The notes: generated by a model not told the origin, from the sequence alone. A stretch of 64,000 nucleotides of DNA from Leptodontidium sp. MPI-SDFR-AT-0119 (GCA_020726505.1 JAHLEZ010000012.1:2046001-2110000); one strand, 5' to 3'; numbered from the stretch's first letter, positions 32,029 to 43,493 are shown. Made by a program: numbers and translations.

Positions 32029-33762
32029 TTGCCTCACAATACAGTTACCATGCCACCGGCCAGAACCCGAGGCGTCATGCCTGAGATACCAGCTTCGCGG
32101 CCGAAATCGCGAGCAAAGCCATTCGGAAGATCCAAGCCTAGGTCGCGAGAGAAGGGAGCCCAGAACGCTACTCCAGAGCCTGACAAGGAATCCAACAAGT
32201 CAAACCTCTTCATGCAGCTCCCTCTTGAGCTGAAGCTGCAAATTGTGGAATTCCTACCTACGCGTGATATACCAAGCATCCGCCTGATCTCTGAGCCTTG
32301 GGCTGCTGCTGGAGCGCCGTCAATTTTCAGAAACGGGTTCACAGTTCGCCCGCACTTGGACGATATGGATCGATTGTGTGAGGCCTGCACTCACCCGGAG
32401 ATTGCAAAGGGGATTCGGCATATCGAGTTCTTTGCTGGGGACATGGAGGAGCAACTCCTGTCAGATGCCATTGCCCGCGAACAGCAGCGTTTGACATACG
32501 CTACAGGTGGGCAGCTGACCAAGGTCTGGAAGCAAGTCGACGCTATCTTCGACCACACCCGTTTTCAAAAGCACTGTAACGCAGCTATACTGGACAAGTG
32601 TCTTCCACTATTGCCAAACCTAGAGTCCTTGAAAGTCACGTCTGTAGAATGTCCCATCCGCGGCATCGAAATGCCTTTCAGCATCCTTTGGGCATCGCTG
32701 GAGGAGGACTTCGACGCAGAGAACGAGGACCTCTCTCACTTCCTAAATCCGCACACTTGCATTGAAAGATATTCCTCGATTCTATCATCCGCTATAAAAT
32801 GCAAATCAATCACCAGGATCGACCTCGACTCCTTCCCCATCGACTGTTTCCGATTCCACTACCACAAACCCTCCGGTCATTATTTTACTGAAGCGACCTG
32901 CGCCGACTTGATTCCGAGTCCCGAATTAAAAGAAAATCTATCACACATCACCGATCTCCACATATCCATCATTGGCATAGGATCTCCCTATCACTATTCC
33001 CCCAAAATCGGTCGCAGGATGGCGGAATTCCTAGGCTGTTTCCAAAACCTGCACTCCCTCGACCTTTCTTACGAGGAGGCAGATGATGAAACAGACGAAT
33101 GCTTAATGGCTCTTGAAGATTCCTTCTACCGCCTCAAATTCCCACACCTTCACAGCCTCCGCACAGCAGGATGTGACTCCACAGAAGAATCATTAGGCAA
33201 ATTTCTCTTCGCTCACAAACGCACCCTGCGAAACCTACACATCGGCGAAGCGGGATGCACGCCAGAAGAAAATACATGGAAAGACGTACTGACCGATCTG
33301 CGCGATCACTTGTCTCTCAAGAGGTTCGAATTGTACGTCCCAGAGGCCGAAGGGCGGATCTATGACGCGAATTGGAAGAGCGTTGTTTCTGATGGGAAGG
33401 GCAAGATCAAGGATGCGAAGTTGCTAGAGTTGTATGTCTTAGGGAAATGTCCGTGGCCGATGGCGGAATCGAATCCGAGAGAGGGAGGTTGGAAGAGGAA
33501 GTTTGGGGCGGAGGATATGATGTTGTTGGATCTTGGGGAGGATGAGTTGAAGGATCTGTTGGGGGAGGAGTGGGAGACCGATGGGGAAAGTGAGGATGTA
33601 GAGATGGAGGATGTAGAGATGGAGGATGGCGATGACAGTGATGAAAGTGAGGGGTATTTCAGTATGGATGAAGATCATGCTTTTATTGATGATTCGAACA
33701 CCACTGCCGAGGACGAGGAGTGGGAGGATATGGAGGTTGATGGAGATGAGAGTGTGGAGTGA
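32029..33762 (+). CDS. F-box protein with acidic C terminus
   Basis: Single-exon frame of 577 aa; a start at the second ATG (32050, MPPARTRG) is equally plausible. The N terminus is basic and disordered. An F-box-like helix-turn-helix follows at about residues 60-100 (FMQLPLELKLQIVEFLPTRDI ... SIFRNGF). The middle has irregular leucine-rich segments such as CFQNLHSLDLSYEE and LHSLRTAGC. The last 80 residues are very acidic, with a directly repeated DVEME unit. F-box proteins recruit substrates to SCF ubiquitin ligases; the target here is unknown. Codon use shifts toward T/G-rich in the last third. Confidence 0.85.
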   Translation: MPHNTVTMPPARTRGVMPEIPASRPKSRAKPFGRSKPRSREKGAQNATPEPDKESNKSNLFMQLPLELKLQIVEFLPTRDIPSIRLISEPWAAAGAPSIFRNGFTVRPHLDDMDRLCEACTHPEIAKGIRHIEFFAGDMEEQLLSDAIAREQQRLTYATGGQLTKVWKQVDAIFDHTRFQKHCNAAILDKCLPLLPNLESLKVTSVECPIRGIEMPFSILWASLEEDFDAENEDLSHFLNPHTCIERYSSILSSAIKCKSITRIDLDSFPIDCFRFHYHKPSGHYFTEATCADLIPSPELKENLSHITDLHISIIGIGSPYHYSPKIGRRMAEFLGCFQNLHSLDLSYEEADDETDECLMALEDSFYRLKFPHLHSLRTAGCDSTEESLGKFLFAHKRTLRNLHIGEAGCTPEENTWKDVLTDLRDHLSLKRFELYVPEAEGRIYDANWKSVVSDGKGKIKDAKLLELYVLGKCPWPMAESNPREGGWKRKFGAEDMMLLDLGEDELKDLLGEEWETDGESEDVEMEDVEMEDGDDSDESEGYFSMDEDHAFIDDSNTTAEDEEWEDMEVDGDESVE

Positions 33763-33888
33763 AGTTAGATAAATCCAGGTGCTTCTATGATAGATTAGAC
33801 TAATCTAGACGGGCAGAAAGTCACTTCAAGTGCTGAAGTCTCTTTACACTTGGCTGGTATCTTTCGATTTTGAATTTTTGAGATCTGC
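33763..33888. other. 3' flank of F-box gene
   Basis: Short spacer before the microsatellite; no feature seen. Confidence 0.5.
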
Positions 33889-34167
<279 letters not shown>

Positions 34168-35039
34168 TTTTGGATATGTAGATTATTGTAGCTAATCAAC
34201 TAGAGCGCCGCAATCCGTTCTCGTTGACATTCTTAGCTTAGCTAACTTCGCCTTACGAAGTTACGAAATAGAACATCGGGTTCACAGACCACACTTTTAC
34301 AATCTAACTACACGCGGTTCTGCGTAACAACAACAGGTCGACCGGCACATGGGACATACTTGCTTGCGCGAATTTAAACATACTCCAGCATGGCGCATTT
34401 GAAAACAATACAAAAACATTCAACTCAAGATCTACATAGAACATTTACTCCATCCATGCTCTGCAGCAAATGTACTAGAAGCACGGTCGCCAAGCAGAGA
34501 AACAGAACCAACTCCCCTTTCCCGCCAGACAACAAACGGTCCAAGCCGACGCCACTTAGTCCATCCTATCACGCCAAATATAATATCAAAAACAAGCCCG
34601 CTTCACCTAGATCCACTGAGGATACTTTCCATACTGTAATCCTCCCTGCAGCGTCTCTGACAAACCCTTCGTCAACATCGCCGGTGGTCGGAATTCATAC
34701 CCATTTCGTCAACTGTTATTTCAGCCATACCCTTTATATCAGCTGCAGCAGGTGGTTTCACCCTAGAATGAACTAGAGGACGTCTTGATCGAGGCAGTGG
34801 CTTTAGAATCGAGTGAGTGCCCAGCGAACTTTTGATTCCCTTGGGCATCCATCATATTGTCTCCCTCGTCCTCGTCCTCAACACAGGGAAATTCTTTCGC
34901 AGGTTGCAGGCAATTCTGAAGCGCTCCATCTGCCGTGTGGTCTTCCAAGCAAGAAGTCTCCAACGGATCCGCCCTTTACAAAGTCCTCGCAACAATATCT
35001 CGGACCGGAACAGCTTTCCTCTTAATCGCAACCATGCTC
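34168..35039. other. intergenic, no gene seen
   Basis: Small open frames on both strands only. The right end is the 3' flank of the minus-strand coiled-coil gene. Confidence 0.5.
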
Positions 35040-35777
35040 TCATCCCTGCAGATCCCAAATCCCGCCCTGAAGTCTCAGCAGCCGACTTCTTCTTCCCACC
35101 AAGTTCCTGGGCGTCGAGTGGCTGCTTGAGAACGAAGACGATGTAGACAATGGTTTCTTTGGTTGTTCTTCGAGCGGAGACCGTGCTTCAGACGAGGTCA
35201 TATGTGTGTAGATATCGCCCCAGCGCTTGACATCCGCTTCCAGCTTGTCCATCTCGAGCTTCAGTTCTTGTTTCTTGACCTTCAGGAGGTGGTAGCAGCC
35301 TTCGACGGTCATTTTCAGGGCGCGGATAAAGACACGATTCAAGGATCGAGGAGAGGAAATGGTTCTCTCTGAATCAGGCATGAATACAGGCCGTTCAACC
35401 AACTTGATAGGAAATGTGGTATTGCGCTTTAGGTTCTGCTGGCGCAGTATATCTTGCTGGTCTTGCGAAACATGGCTGGAACTTTCCTCAAGGTCGGCGA
35501 TTGCTCTGGGGAGATCGAAGATGCCGAATTTGCCAGAGAAGACCTTCGAGGAGTCAGCGGACTAGGGAAGGATTCCTTTACTGCAGCGGGTGATGGTGAG
35601 GAGGTTTGTACGGGCAACATTTATTCGGCGTTCGAGCTCGAAGATGGAAGCCCGTGTGTGGGAGATATGGGAGTATAGATCGGCGCTCTCTTCTGCGGTG
35701 AGCTTGGAAACGAAGGGATCCCTCAGTGCGGCCTTGATGTCGTCCATCCTGTACATATCTGGGAATCCCAAGGACAA
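35040..35777 (-). CDS. coiled-coil protein of unknown function; frame interrupted by a TAG
   Basis: The minus strand from 35777 to 35040 is one continuous frame except for a single TAG at 35562-35564. Before the stop it reads MYRMDDIKAALRDPF ... ELERRINVART, a charged helical segment. After it come GKFGIFDLPRAIADLEE, FPIKLVERPVF and a long coiled coil (LKVKKQELKLEMDKLEADV), ending in a Ser-rich tail. Either the TAG lies in an intron (for example GTAAAG to CAGAG, 78 bp, which keeps phase), or it is a nonsense mutation or readthrough site. No family is recognised. Confidence 0.5.
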
Positions 35778-36154
35778 CCCAGGAAGGCGGAAGGAAACGA
35801 AGGTTGAAGAGAAAGAGGCATTATGAAAAAAAGAGTGGAAGATGTCACAAACGGGATGTGATAGTTAGTGCTGAAAAAAAGAAGACCAGATTTTGACGTT
35901 GGAGGGCAGCAAATTAGCTTCAAACCAAAAAAAAAAAAAAAAAAAATACCAAACGATGAAGCACCACATGATACTGACATAAGTAAACCGCCCATTTTAT
36001 TCTTTTGGTCAAAGCCATCATGCTAGCCACTGCGCATGATCCCAGAACTCCTCGCTATGCAAACGAACAAACAAGCTCCAGTTCGGGGGTAACATCCACC
36101 AGGTCCAGTCTCCCAAAGCGCCGTCAAAGCCTTCCCTTCCCCAAAGTACGCCTG
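35778..36154. other. intergenic with poly-A/T run
   Basis: Contains a run of about 19 A residues ending near 35946. It lies between the start of the coiled-coil gene and the stop of the PHF5A gene; nothing else was seen. Confidence 0.5.
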
Positions 36155-36645
36155 CTAGTGATTCCTAAAATTCTTCTTCTGGTAGAACAGATCCGTCCTC
36201 GAGGATCCTAGATTTATAATCTTCGGGCATCCATCTCTATCCTTCTCCAATCGGGTACATTCGAAGCAGTAGAAAGCGTCAGAGATACCCTGTCAACATG
36301 TCAGCCCGTGCCCAGCTTGTAACGATCCAGGAAGGACATACCTCACCACCGCACACCACACACTTGTTTTGGTAGTTGCCAAAGCTGCATTCGTCGCAGA
36401 TTCGTACGAGAGTCGTAGGTCGGACGTAGGAATCGCAGACTGGGCATTTACCGTCGCATTTGTCGCAGAGGCGGCCGATGGCGATGCCTGATTGCTTGCG
36501 GCACATAACGAGATCGCTAGAGAGGGTGTTAGCATATTGAGGCTTCTTGTAGCTATCAAAGGGGGTCAAGGAAGGAGGGGTAGTGGTGGAAGAGCAAAGC
36601 TTTGGAGGGGCATGGCAGAACGACATACGGATGATGGCGAGACAT
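36155..36645 (-). CDS. PHF5A/Rds3 homologue, SF3b spliceosome subunit
   Basis: Predicted 108 aa from exons 36645-36629, 36516-36342 and 36289-36155, with introns of 112 and 52 bp. PHF5A/Rds3 is a zinc-knuckle protein of the SF3b complex that helps U2 snRNP recognise the intron branch site. The sequence is extremely conserved: [48 protein letters not shown] and [13 protein letters not shown], with the full set of CxxC pairs. Length equals the family norm (about 110). The first coding exon is only 17 nt. The gene is divergently paired with the pinin homologue, 315 bp between ATGs. Confidence 0.97.
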
Positions 36646-36960
36646 CGTGAAGATCTAAATCGTTATCGATGGACTTGGTATGTTGTATGAATATGGCTTC
36701 AGCTCGAGACAAGCTTCAGGTGTGGTTTGAGAATGTGTTGAAGAAGTGACGGGACTATTGATCGTGAGACTTCTCGTCAATAAGTAATGATGTCCCGTCC
36801 CGCCACCAAAGAGTTCCAGAATTGCTTGCTAAGCACGGACCAGCAGACTAGTACCAATCGAGACAAGAGCCACATGCCCGAGGGTGAGGTGCTCAGCCTG
36901 ATTCACAACTTCCATTCTCCGGACAGCATTCATATCGCATCGTTAAGCAGAGGATTGAAC
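36646..36960. promoter_or_regulatory. bidirectional promoter between two splicing-factor genes
   Basis: A 315-bp region separates the start codons of the PHF5A homologue (minus) and the pinin homologue (plus). No TATA box is obvious on either side, as expected for housekeeping genes. Joint regulation is inference from the layout only. Confidence 0.5.
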
Positions 36961-37998
36961 ATGGCCGATGCCAATGGGTAGGAGCTCTGTGTCCGTGTTG
37001 TCATGCAAATGCTAATTATCTGCGCAGACCAATTGCTTCAGCAGTCGTTATCCCCGAGGCTGAAGCTCTCACAGCTCCCTTGAAACGACGACAATCATCA
37101 GCCTCGGACTCGACATCCAAACGTCCCCGGCTCTCCCTCGATGCAAGCAGCCACTCTCCTCCCACTCTACGCGATTCTCCTCAGCCAATCGAGTCCTCAA
37201 AACCCGAGCCAGAAGTCAAACCCGAAGATGGGGCGCAAAACCGAAGAAAAAGCAGTGTCCAGGAAGAGAAGAAGCGCGGACAACGATTATTTGGTGGACT
37301 TATCAGCACATTGAGTCAGAGCACGCCAAATGGACAGCAGAAGAGAAGGCTCGAAATCGAGAAACGCCAACAGGAGAAAGTCAAGCAGCAGAAAGAAGCT
37401 GATGAAGCTCGGAGGAGAGAGAAGCTGGCGAATTTGAAGGCAGTTCGAAGGGCAGAGCAGATCGTATACGACGAAGCAGAGGTTCGTGGATTTATAACAA
37501 GAAGGATTGGCAAGATGCTGACTATCTCTAGATGCGAACACGACATTCTAACCTTTTGGCTATGGCAAATTTCCTGTGCACGAAAGCGGAACCGAAAATT
37601 GTGTGTACACATCATATAATTTACGGCCGTTTGAAATCAATTGCTAATTATGTCCATAGTACTATAAACCTTGGGAGTTACTACCTCGCGATGAAGAGCG
37701 CATCAAAACCCAGATCAAGGAAGCGGAAGCCATCATAGAGACAGAAACCTCACAGTTCGATTCACGGTATCCAAACCGGCCCGGAAAAAAAGAGAAGGAA
37801 GAAAGATCTAACAGCACGTCTAAGGAGACGGTGGGTGAGCCTCAAGCCGAGTCTCCGTCCGTTTCCAAAGTTGATGATACTACTAATTCCCCTGTACAAA
37901 TACCCCAGTCAGAGCAACACAAGGCCGAGAAGCAGGCTCAGGAAGAGCATAATGGCGAAGTTGTCGTTGAGAATGCCGAGGACACAGTTATTTACTGA
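36961..37998 (+). CDS. pinin/SDK/MemA domain protein
   Basis: Predicted 292 aa from exons 36961-36977, 37028-37481, 37532-37600 and 37660-37998; introns are 50, 50 and 59 bp. The conserved core reads GQRLFGGLISTLSQS, a long Lys/Glu/Gln-rich helix (EKRQQEKVKQQKEADEARR), then MRTRHSNLLAMANFLCTKAEPK and IYYKPWELLP, the signature of the pinin/SDK/memA domain. Pinin associates with exon-junction and spliceosomal complexes in the nucleus. The N terminus has a basic, possibly nuclear-targeting stretch (LKRRQSS, SKRPRLS). The C terminus is acidic and disordered. The first exon is only 17 nt, like that of the divergent PHF5A gene. The third exon is 69 nt. Confidence 0.92.
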
Positions 37999-38470
37999 AT
38001 TTCGGCAACTTCAGCCTCTGATCTGTGGTGATGTTTTGCTTCCGCACGAGATGTTTTCGAAATCTCTTCGGTAGACAAATGATATCCGTCGCAGCCTTCT
38101 TTGTACGTATATATGTGCTTCAACCTAGCGAAAACTTCTTTTCAAGTATCAAGTGATTGCTGCACTTGCCGACTTGACGCTCGGTGAAATCCAGACGCAA
38201 TCAAATGGGGAACATTGTCCTTCACGTGATATAGTGTAATTAATAGACAGCATTATTGCATTTAGTGTGGAACATTGACACGTCTTGCGGGCGTGAGTCC
38301 CAGCCGGACCGATACTACTGGAGCCTCTCAAACTTGTCATGCAAGACCTAGGACCTCATAGGATCTGCCGTGGTTACAGAGTCTGGCATTGTCCCACTTG
38401 ATCTGCGGGTAATCATGCATCTCAAAATGGCCGAGGTACGGCATTTCTGCGGAGTCAGCCTTGCAAAGGC
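37999..38470. other. intergenic, no gene seen
   Basis: 3' flank of the pinin gene and distal promoter of the epoxide hydrolase gene. Confidence 0.5.
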
Positions 38471-38477
38471 TATAAAA
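38471..38477 (+). promoter_or_regulatory. TATA box of the epoxide hydrolase gene
   Basis: TATAAAA occurs 79 bases before the ATG at 38556, a suitable distance for a short leader. Confidence 0.6.
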
Positions 38478-38555
38478 GGCATAGACATCCCCCACACAAT
38501 CCTCAGCCTCGTACCAACCAAAGACAACATCAACAACATCGGCTAAGACGCAGTC

Positions 38556-39545
38556 ATGGTTGACAAACTCACTCCCAACGACTCTCGAGTCCAGTACAAG
38601 ACCGCCAAACTCAATGGCGTCACCTACAGCTACATTCTAGCGGAGCCACAGGGGAAGGCTCTGAGCACTATTTTCCTCGTTCATGGCTTCCCAGATCTTT
38701 CATTCGGCTGGCGATATCAGATTCCGCATCTCGTCTCTCTTGGTCTCCGTGTTGTAGCTCCCGACATGATGGGATATGCTGGAACAGACGCGCCCGAATC
38801 TCCGTCTTTCTACACCTACAAACGAGCAGCCGATGACCTAGCCACACTCGCCGATCAACTCGGCCTCTCGAGCATCATCCTAGGTGGTCACGATTGGGGA
38901 GGAGCCGTCGTCTACCGCTTTGCTCTCCACTACCCCAAACTCATCTCAGCCGTCTTCAGCGTCTGCACTCCCTTCGGCCCGCCCAGGAAGGAGTTCCACG
39001 ACCCCACTGTCATGCCAAACTTCAAGTACCAACTCCATTTCCGAGGCCCAGAAGTTGAGGCCGAGATCGTCGGTGAAGAGAAGATCCGTCAATTCCTAAA
39101 CGGCATGTATGGTGGACGTACTCCAAAGGGCGACCCAGGCTTCACCACATCCGAAGGAGTGCACTTCGATGCTCTCCCAGAAGTCGGTCCTAGCCCTCTC
39201 CTGACCAAAGAGGAAGTAGACTTCTACGTCAAGCAATATGCCATCAATGGCATGCATGGACCGCTGAACTGGTACCGTACTCAAGAGCTCAACTTTGAGG
39301 ATGAGAAGGAGCTGGCGGAGAAGATGACAGGGTTCAAATTCGATATGCCAACGTTGTACATTGCGGGGACTAGAGATCCGGCGTTGCCTCCTGCTCTGAG
39401 TGCTGGTATGGACAAGTTCTTTAGGAGTTTGACGAGAGGTGAGGTCAATACTAGTCACTGGGCCCTGTGGGAGAAATCAGCCGATGTCAATCGTTATATT
39501 GAGGAGTTTTTGGTAGGGCAAATTGGTGCCAAGGCCAACTTGTGA
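38556..39545 (+). CDS. epoxide hydrolase (alpha/beta hydrolase fold)
   Basis: Single-exon frame of 329 aa. Soluble epoxide hydrolases open epoxides to diols through an aspartyl ester intermediate. The oxyanion-hole motif HGFPD starts at His43. The nucleophile is Asp113 in GGHDWGG. The acid is expected in GTRDPALPP and the base in TSHWALWE. A lid region between about residues 140 and 240 contains several tyrosines (e.g. MYGG, WYRT) that could provide the epoxide-polarising pair. Length matches the family (about 320). No signal peptide or peroxisomal tail, so probably cytosolic. Codon use is strongly C-ending in the first half. The substrate could be a fatty-acid epoxide or a xenobiotic. Confidence 0.92.
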   Translation: MVDKLTPNDSRVQYKTAKLNGVTYSYILAEPQGKALSTIFLVHGFPDLSFGWRYQIPHLVSLGLRVVAPDMMGYAGTDAPESPSFYTYKRAADDLATLADQLGLSSIILGGHDWGGAVVYRFALHYPKLISAVFSVCTPFGPPRKEFHDPTVMPNFKYQLHFRGPEVEAEIVGEEKIRQFLNGMYGGRTPKGDPGFTTSEGVHFDALPEVGPSPLLTKEEVDFYVKQYAINGMHGPLNWYRTQELNFEDEKELAEKMTGFKFDMPTLYIAGTRDPALPPALSAGMDKFFRSLTRGEVNTSHWALWEKSADVNRYIEEFLVGQIGAKANL

Positions 39546-39880
39546 GGTATGATTTGACGAATGAATGAAAAACTTTATTGATTTCAAAATTTCCCGATTT
39601 TTTTCGTTTTGTCGATGGGCAAGTGTTACGTCTTTTTAATTCGTCTGCGATGGCATGAGGACTTCCTCAGCCCCAGCCACAGCCTCACATTCACATCACA
39701 ACCTCGTGTAACTTTTCCGTATTCGTTGCCAGCCAAGCAACGCCCGTGGCTTGACAAGGCAAAAACGAATCAAGTGCGTTCAGCTCTAATTTCATATGAT
39801 GCTCCTGGCATCCGTTCCTCTTGTCTTGAAGTATTTCTTCTTCATCCACTTCCAAAAGACCATCTTATCCAAAGTCAACA
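39546..39880. other. intergenic, no gene seen
   Basis: Short gap between two plus-strand genes, containing the 3' UTR of the hydrolase and the leader of the next gene. Confidence 0.5.
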
Positions 39881-40621
39881 ATGCCCGGGGTTGGTTGCAC
39901 CATTGATGGCACTCTCCACCCCTGTCTCTACCCAGCCTCACGTATCTGTATCAACGACGAAGCAGACGCTATCCATCCCTGCAACAATGGGAACCAAGCC
40001 GGCTATTTCAGAGGCTGCGTGTGCGGCCAGATGGGCGATCCCAATGCGCTGTGGACAGATACACAAGTCCATCTTTTCTACGACCAGGTACTGAGCTGTG
40101 TTGCGGGGGCTCTTGGCACGTGTGGCCAGAGTGAGCAGAAGTTGTTCTGGAACACGCATACGGATCTTTGCGCGCAGGATAATTTTACGGTGCCGGCGAG
40201 CTTGAAGCCTGCTGCTTTTGGGGCGTTGGGGACTGAGACTCTGAGTGAGATTGGTGAGTTCATATCTTCTACCGGTTAAACAGTATCTTTGCTAAGTTCG
40301 GCTATTGCAGGCTCGACAACTTCAACTTCTCTGGGATTATCGCCCACTGCCTCGCTTTCCACCTCTGCAACCTCTCCGGCTCCAAGTGATACAAAGACAT
40401 CAAAGTCGGGTAGTACTATCGGCACAGCAGATATCATAGGGCTTGTCGTTGGCTTCATGGGTCTGATCATTGGTATTGCCTTTGGACTTCTGGTTTTCAC
40501 TTGGAAGAGAAACGATGGGCGGCTAGAAATGCTGTGGCAGAACGACAAGTCTAAAGTTCGATGGTTCTGGCAGAAGGCAGCTGCGAGTCCACCACGGACA
40601 CAATCGATCGCCCTCCAATAG
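39881..40621 (+). CDS. cysteine-rich single-pass membrane protein
   Basis: Predicted 227 aa from 39881-40253 and 40311-40621, with a 57-bp phase-1 intron (GTGAGT ... TTGCAG). The first ~110 residues contain about nine cysteines (GCTIDG, PCLYP, RICIND, HPCNNG, GCVCGQ, LSCVAG, GTCGQ, DLCAQ). A Ser/Thr-rich stalk follows, then a hydrophobic segment (IIGLVVGFMGLIIGIAFGLL) and a short basic tail with WKRN. No signal peptide precedes the cysteine-rich part, which is odd for what looks like an extracellular domain; either an upstream exon is missed or it is a reverse signal-anchor protein. The layout recalls Wsc-like or mucin-like surface sensors, but no named domain is recognised. Confidence 0.7.
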
Positions 40622-40683
40622 ATATATATGGTCCACGATAAGATATTGTTGTTCAACGCTGAGCATTTCCTACCAGGGATATT

Positions 40684-42594
40684 TCAGCAGTACGACGTCT
40701 CACACGCTTTCACAATCTCCAGATACGCCCCTGCAAGAGTCAGCATCACTTTGCAATTCATTAGATACTGGCCACAAGACTCACCAGCTGCTCTCCATCG
40801 CGCATTCAGTCCCACAATAGCGGCGTTGAGATCTTCGGCCGCTCCAATCGCATCCTCGCTTCCAGTCTGGCGAACCCTCTCACCCCAGATAATCCTCGCA
40901 TGGTAAAACAGATCTAGGATAAACGGAGAAACCATATGAATAGGGACGGAAGGAACTCCACGACAGACCATGTTTGCGAGACTGGCGGCTGATGTGGCGA
41001 CTTTTTCAACAAGCGCTGTGCTGGAACTCCATTTGTCGGTTTCTAAGAGGCCGACTGGGAGAGAACTGAATGTATCTTGGAGACGGAGGAGGCCACTAGG
41101 TACGGATATTAACTTGATTCACTAAGGATGTTTGGAATCGAGTGACTTACCTGTACGAGAGAGCAGTTTGGGTACAGAACTCTAGTTTATCACCCTGGCT
41201 CCCCTCGATTTCTGTCAGTGTCACCAAAGCCTCGATCGTTCTTCGTAGCTGGATCGCCTCTTCTTGCAAGAAGATATGGTCGTCGGTCTGGTCAGAGACA
41301 TGTTTATACACTCGACCAAGCAGATATATAGCCTGGGCAAAGCGAGCGAATCGGCCCATTCGAAGACTCGTTGGGGAGGAGAGTGTGAATGATTCACCAG
41401 GTGATGAAGCCTGAATAGGTCAGCTCGGGGATTGTGTCTCAGGCGTGTGAAAAGAACAGATCATACCCCAGCATCCCATACATCGTCAGCAGCAGGCAAA
41501 TTACTCGACGGATGCGGCTCCTGCGTCGCTAGCGACCTACTCGGATTTCCCAAGTTAACAGCCCTGTATTCATCAGCACGCCCATCCAACGATGCAAAAC
41601 AGAACGATCCAACTCAAGCACGCCGTACATACCGATCCAAAATCAGCACCGCCCACCAAACCCTCTTGCGTTCCTCCTCTTCCACCCAATTATACAACTT
41701 CTTCATCTGCTCCACTCCACTCCCGTCCAACCCAGCAGAGATACCATACCTAGCACACGCACCAATCGAGAGGTACGCAGCGGGATATATCGCATGACCA
41801 TACTCATACAACGCGATCAGGACTCCACTCTGCAAGACCTGCGTACTGTATCCACCCCCCTCCGCTAATTCTGCATGCAAGCGTTTGGCAGCGAGATACT
41901 CCACGGGGGGCAGCCAGTCCTTCATTTCCCCCACCTCGTCAACATCGACATCTTCCATATCCTGACCCGAAGTGGATGTAGGAGATTGAGTCACGAGCTT
42001 CATACACAAAATCAACAGCGCGACATCCGTCCGTCTCGGTACAAGCGGATTCAATAAATGCCCATACAGCCGCGTCTTCGAAACGATTGGCATCCATCTA
42101 TGTACCGTGTCGAAGAAATTCGCGGCGATCGATCGCCAGGTGCTGAATTCGCCTACTAAGGGCGGGAGGTAGGGCGGGATGGGTGTGGAGGGGGTGGGGA
42201 TCTCGAGTTGGCTTAGTTGGAAGACTTTGGAGTCGAGGAAGAAGACTGGGGGGAAGGTGGATCGAGTGCTGGTGGTGGAGTGGTGGGTAGGGGAGAGGGA
42301 GAAGGGTGAGGAGAGATACGGTGGGGGTGGAGAGGGATCGTGGCTGGATCGGGTGGTGTAGGTGCATGTTAGGGATTTCCTGATTGGGTGTTACTGTTGA
42401 ATCTACCCACATATTCGCTTGAAGGGCGTAATAGCTATAAGGAAGTCTCACCTCGTACAGAGCGAGCAAGCTGGAAGCAGCTTGTCACACTTCCTCTTCC
42501 GGCTTCGACAGGAATTGCATGCATGTTCAGCTAACCTAACGGGCCTTTCACCAAACGAAGCGTCCACATTCATCCTTGTCATCTCTCTCTGCAT
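40684..42594 (-). CDS. fungal Zn(II)2Cys6 transcription factor
   Basis: Predicted 552 aa from exons 42594-42452, 42379-41633, 41563-41467, 41410-41151 and 41095-40684. The Zn2Cys6 cluster uses Cys26, 29, 36, 43, 46 and 53, with spacing C-x2-C-x6-C-x6-C-x2-C-x6-C; the first intron falls inside the cluster, between the fifth and sixth cysteines. Basic residues RSRKRK lie within it, as expected for DNA contact. The fungal-specific regulatory domain follows (WRSIAANFFDTVHRWMPIVS, YLSIGACARYGISAGL, EERKRVWWAVLILDR). It is probably a nuclear activator of an unknown pathway. It converges with the membrane protein gene, 62 bp between stop codons. Its C-rich second exon is read antisense as several false frames. 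Confidence 0.93.
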
Positions 42595-43493
42595 ATCTTC
42601 TGATAGGCTCAACTCAATCTAGGTACGCAAGAAAGCTTGTTTACGATTGCCGATGTGATGTGGGCGGTGTCCTGTGGCTTGGCATCCAGCTCCTTAGGCA
42701 CGGTTGCGGGCAGAGAGCGGACTTTATACCTAGATGGCGGATGATGGCGGGTAGCGGCCGTAAGATGCGCGTCAGCAATTTTGTAGCCTATCTGGGCCCT
42801 TTCCGGCTATTTTTGTGTGTGGGAGGAAGGCATGTATGTTGAGTAATCGCATTGGCTGGATGTCAACATCTCGCTCAAGTAAGCAGCCTGCAGTAAGGCC
42901 CTTTTTGGCATTAGGGTTAGGTTGTGTTGATTTCTACTTCTTTTTAGGGGTTGTTTGACCTAGTATTTATGTTTGGGGAGTTTTACCCCCCTATGAATCC
43001 GAATGAGTATAGCTGAGTACGGGGGCTGTTTGGTTGGAGTGTTTTGGATGGGTCCTGTGACATTCTTCACATGGTCTCTTTCGGGAGATGCAAATGAGTC
43101 AAAACAAATCCAGAGAGTACCAATCCGGCTCCAATAAGCTCCGGATTACTTAAATTCATAAACAGAAATAGGTAAAGGAGAAAAGAAGGTGAACAAAAAC
43201 TAGACCTAGATATTCACCAGGGACAACTCTGACACCCAATCCAAAACTTTCTCCCAATAACCCTGTTTTGTGTGGCGGCGGTTCAAAAACATTGTGATTG
43301 ACTTTCTTTGATGTGAAGAGGCATTTTCAAGCATGCACTATCTGCCCACACCACAACCGGAGCTCTTATTATGTCCATCTTCTCTCCGACCATAAACAAA
43401 AAGATGAGCGTACTTGACGCATGAACCTTCACGTAAACTGTTAGCCTTCATCATATCATCCTGGCAGCGAGCTAGCTCTCCACCAACCCACTC
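42595..43493. other. intergenic, no gene seen
   Basis: Promoter side of the transcription factor gene. Nothing recognisable beyond short open frames. Confidence 0.5.

Noticed and set aside
35800..35995. Minus-strand frame with a Phe run upstream of the coiled-coil gene
   Set aside because: Produced by the poly-A tract at about 35928-35946.
42098..42469. 123-aa Pro/His-rich minus-strand frame
   Set aside because: Wrong frame of the transcription factor gene; the spliced frame gives the sixth zinc cysteine and the regulatory domain.
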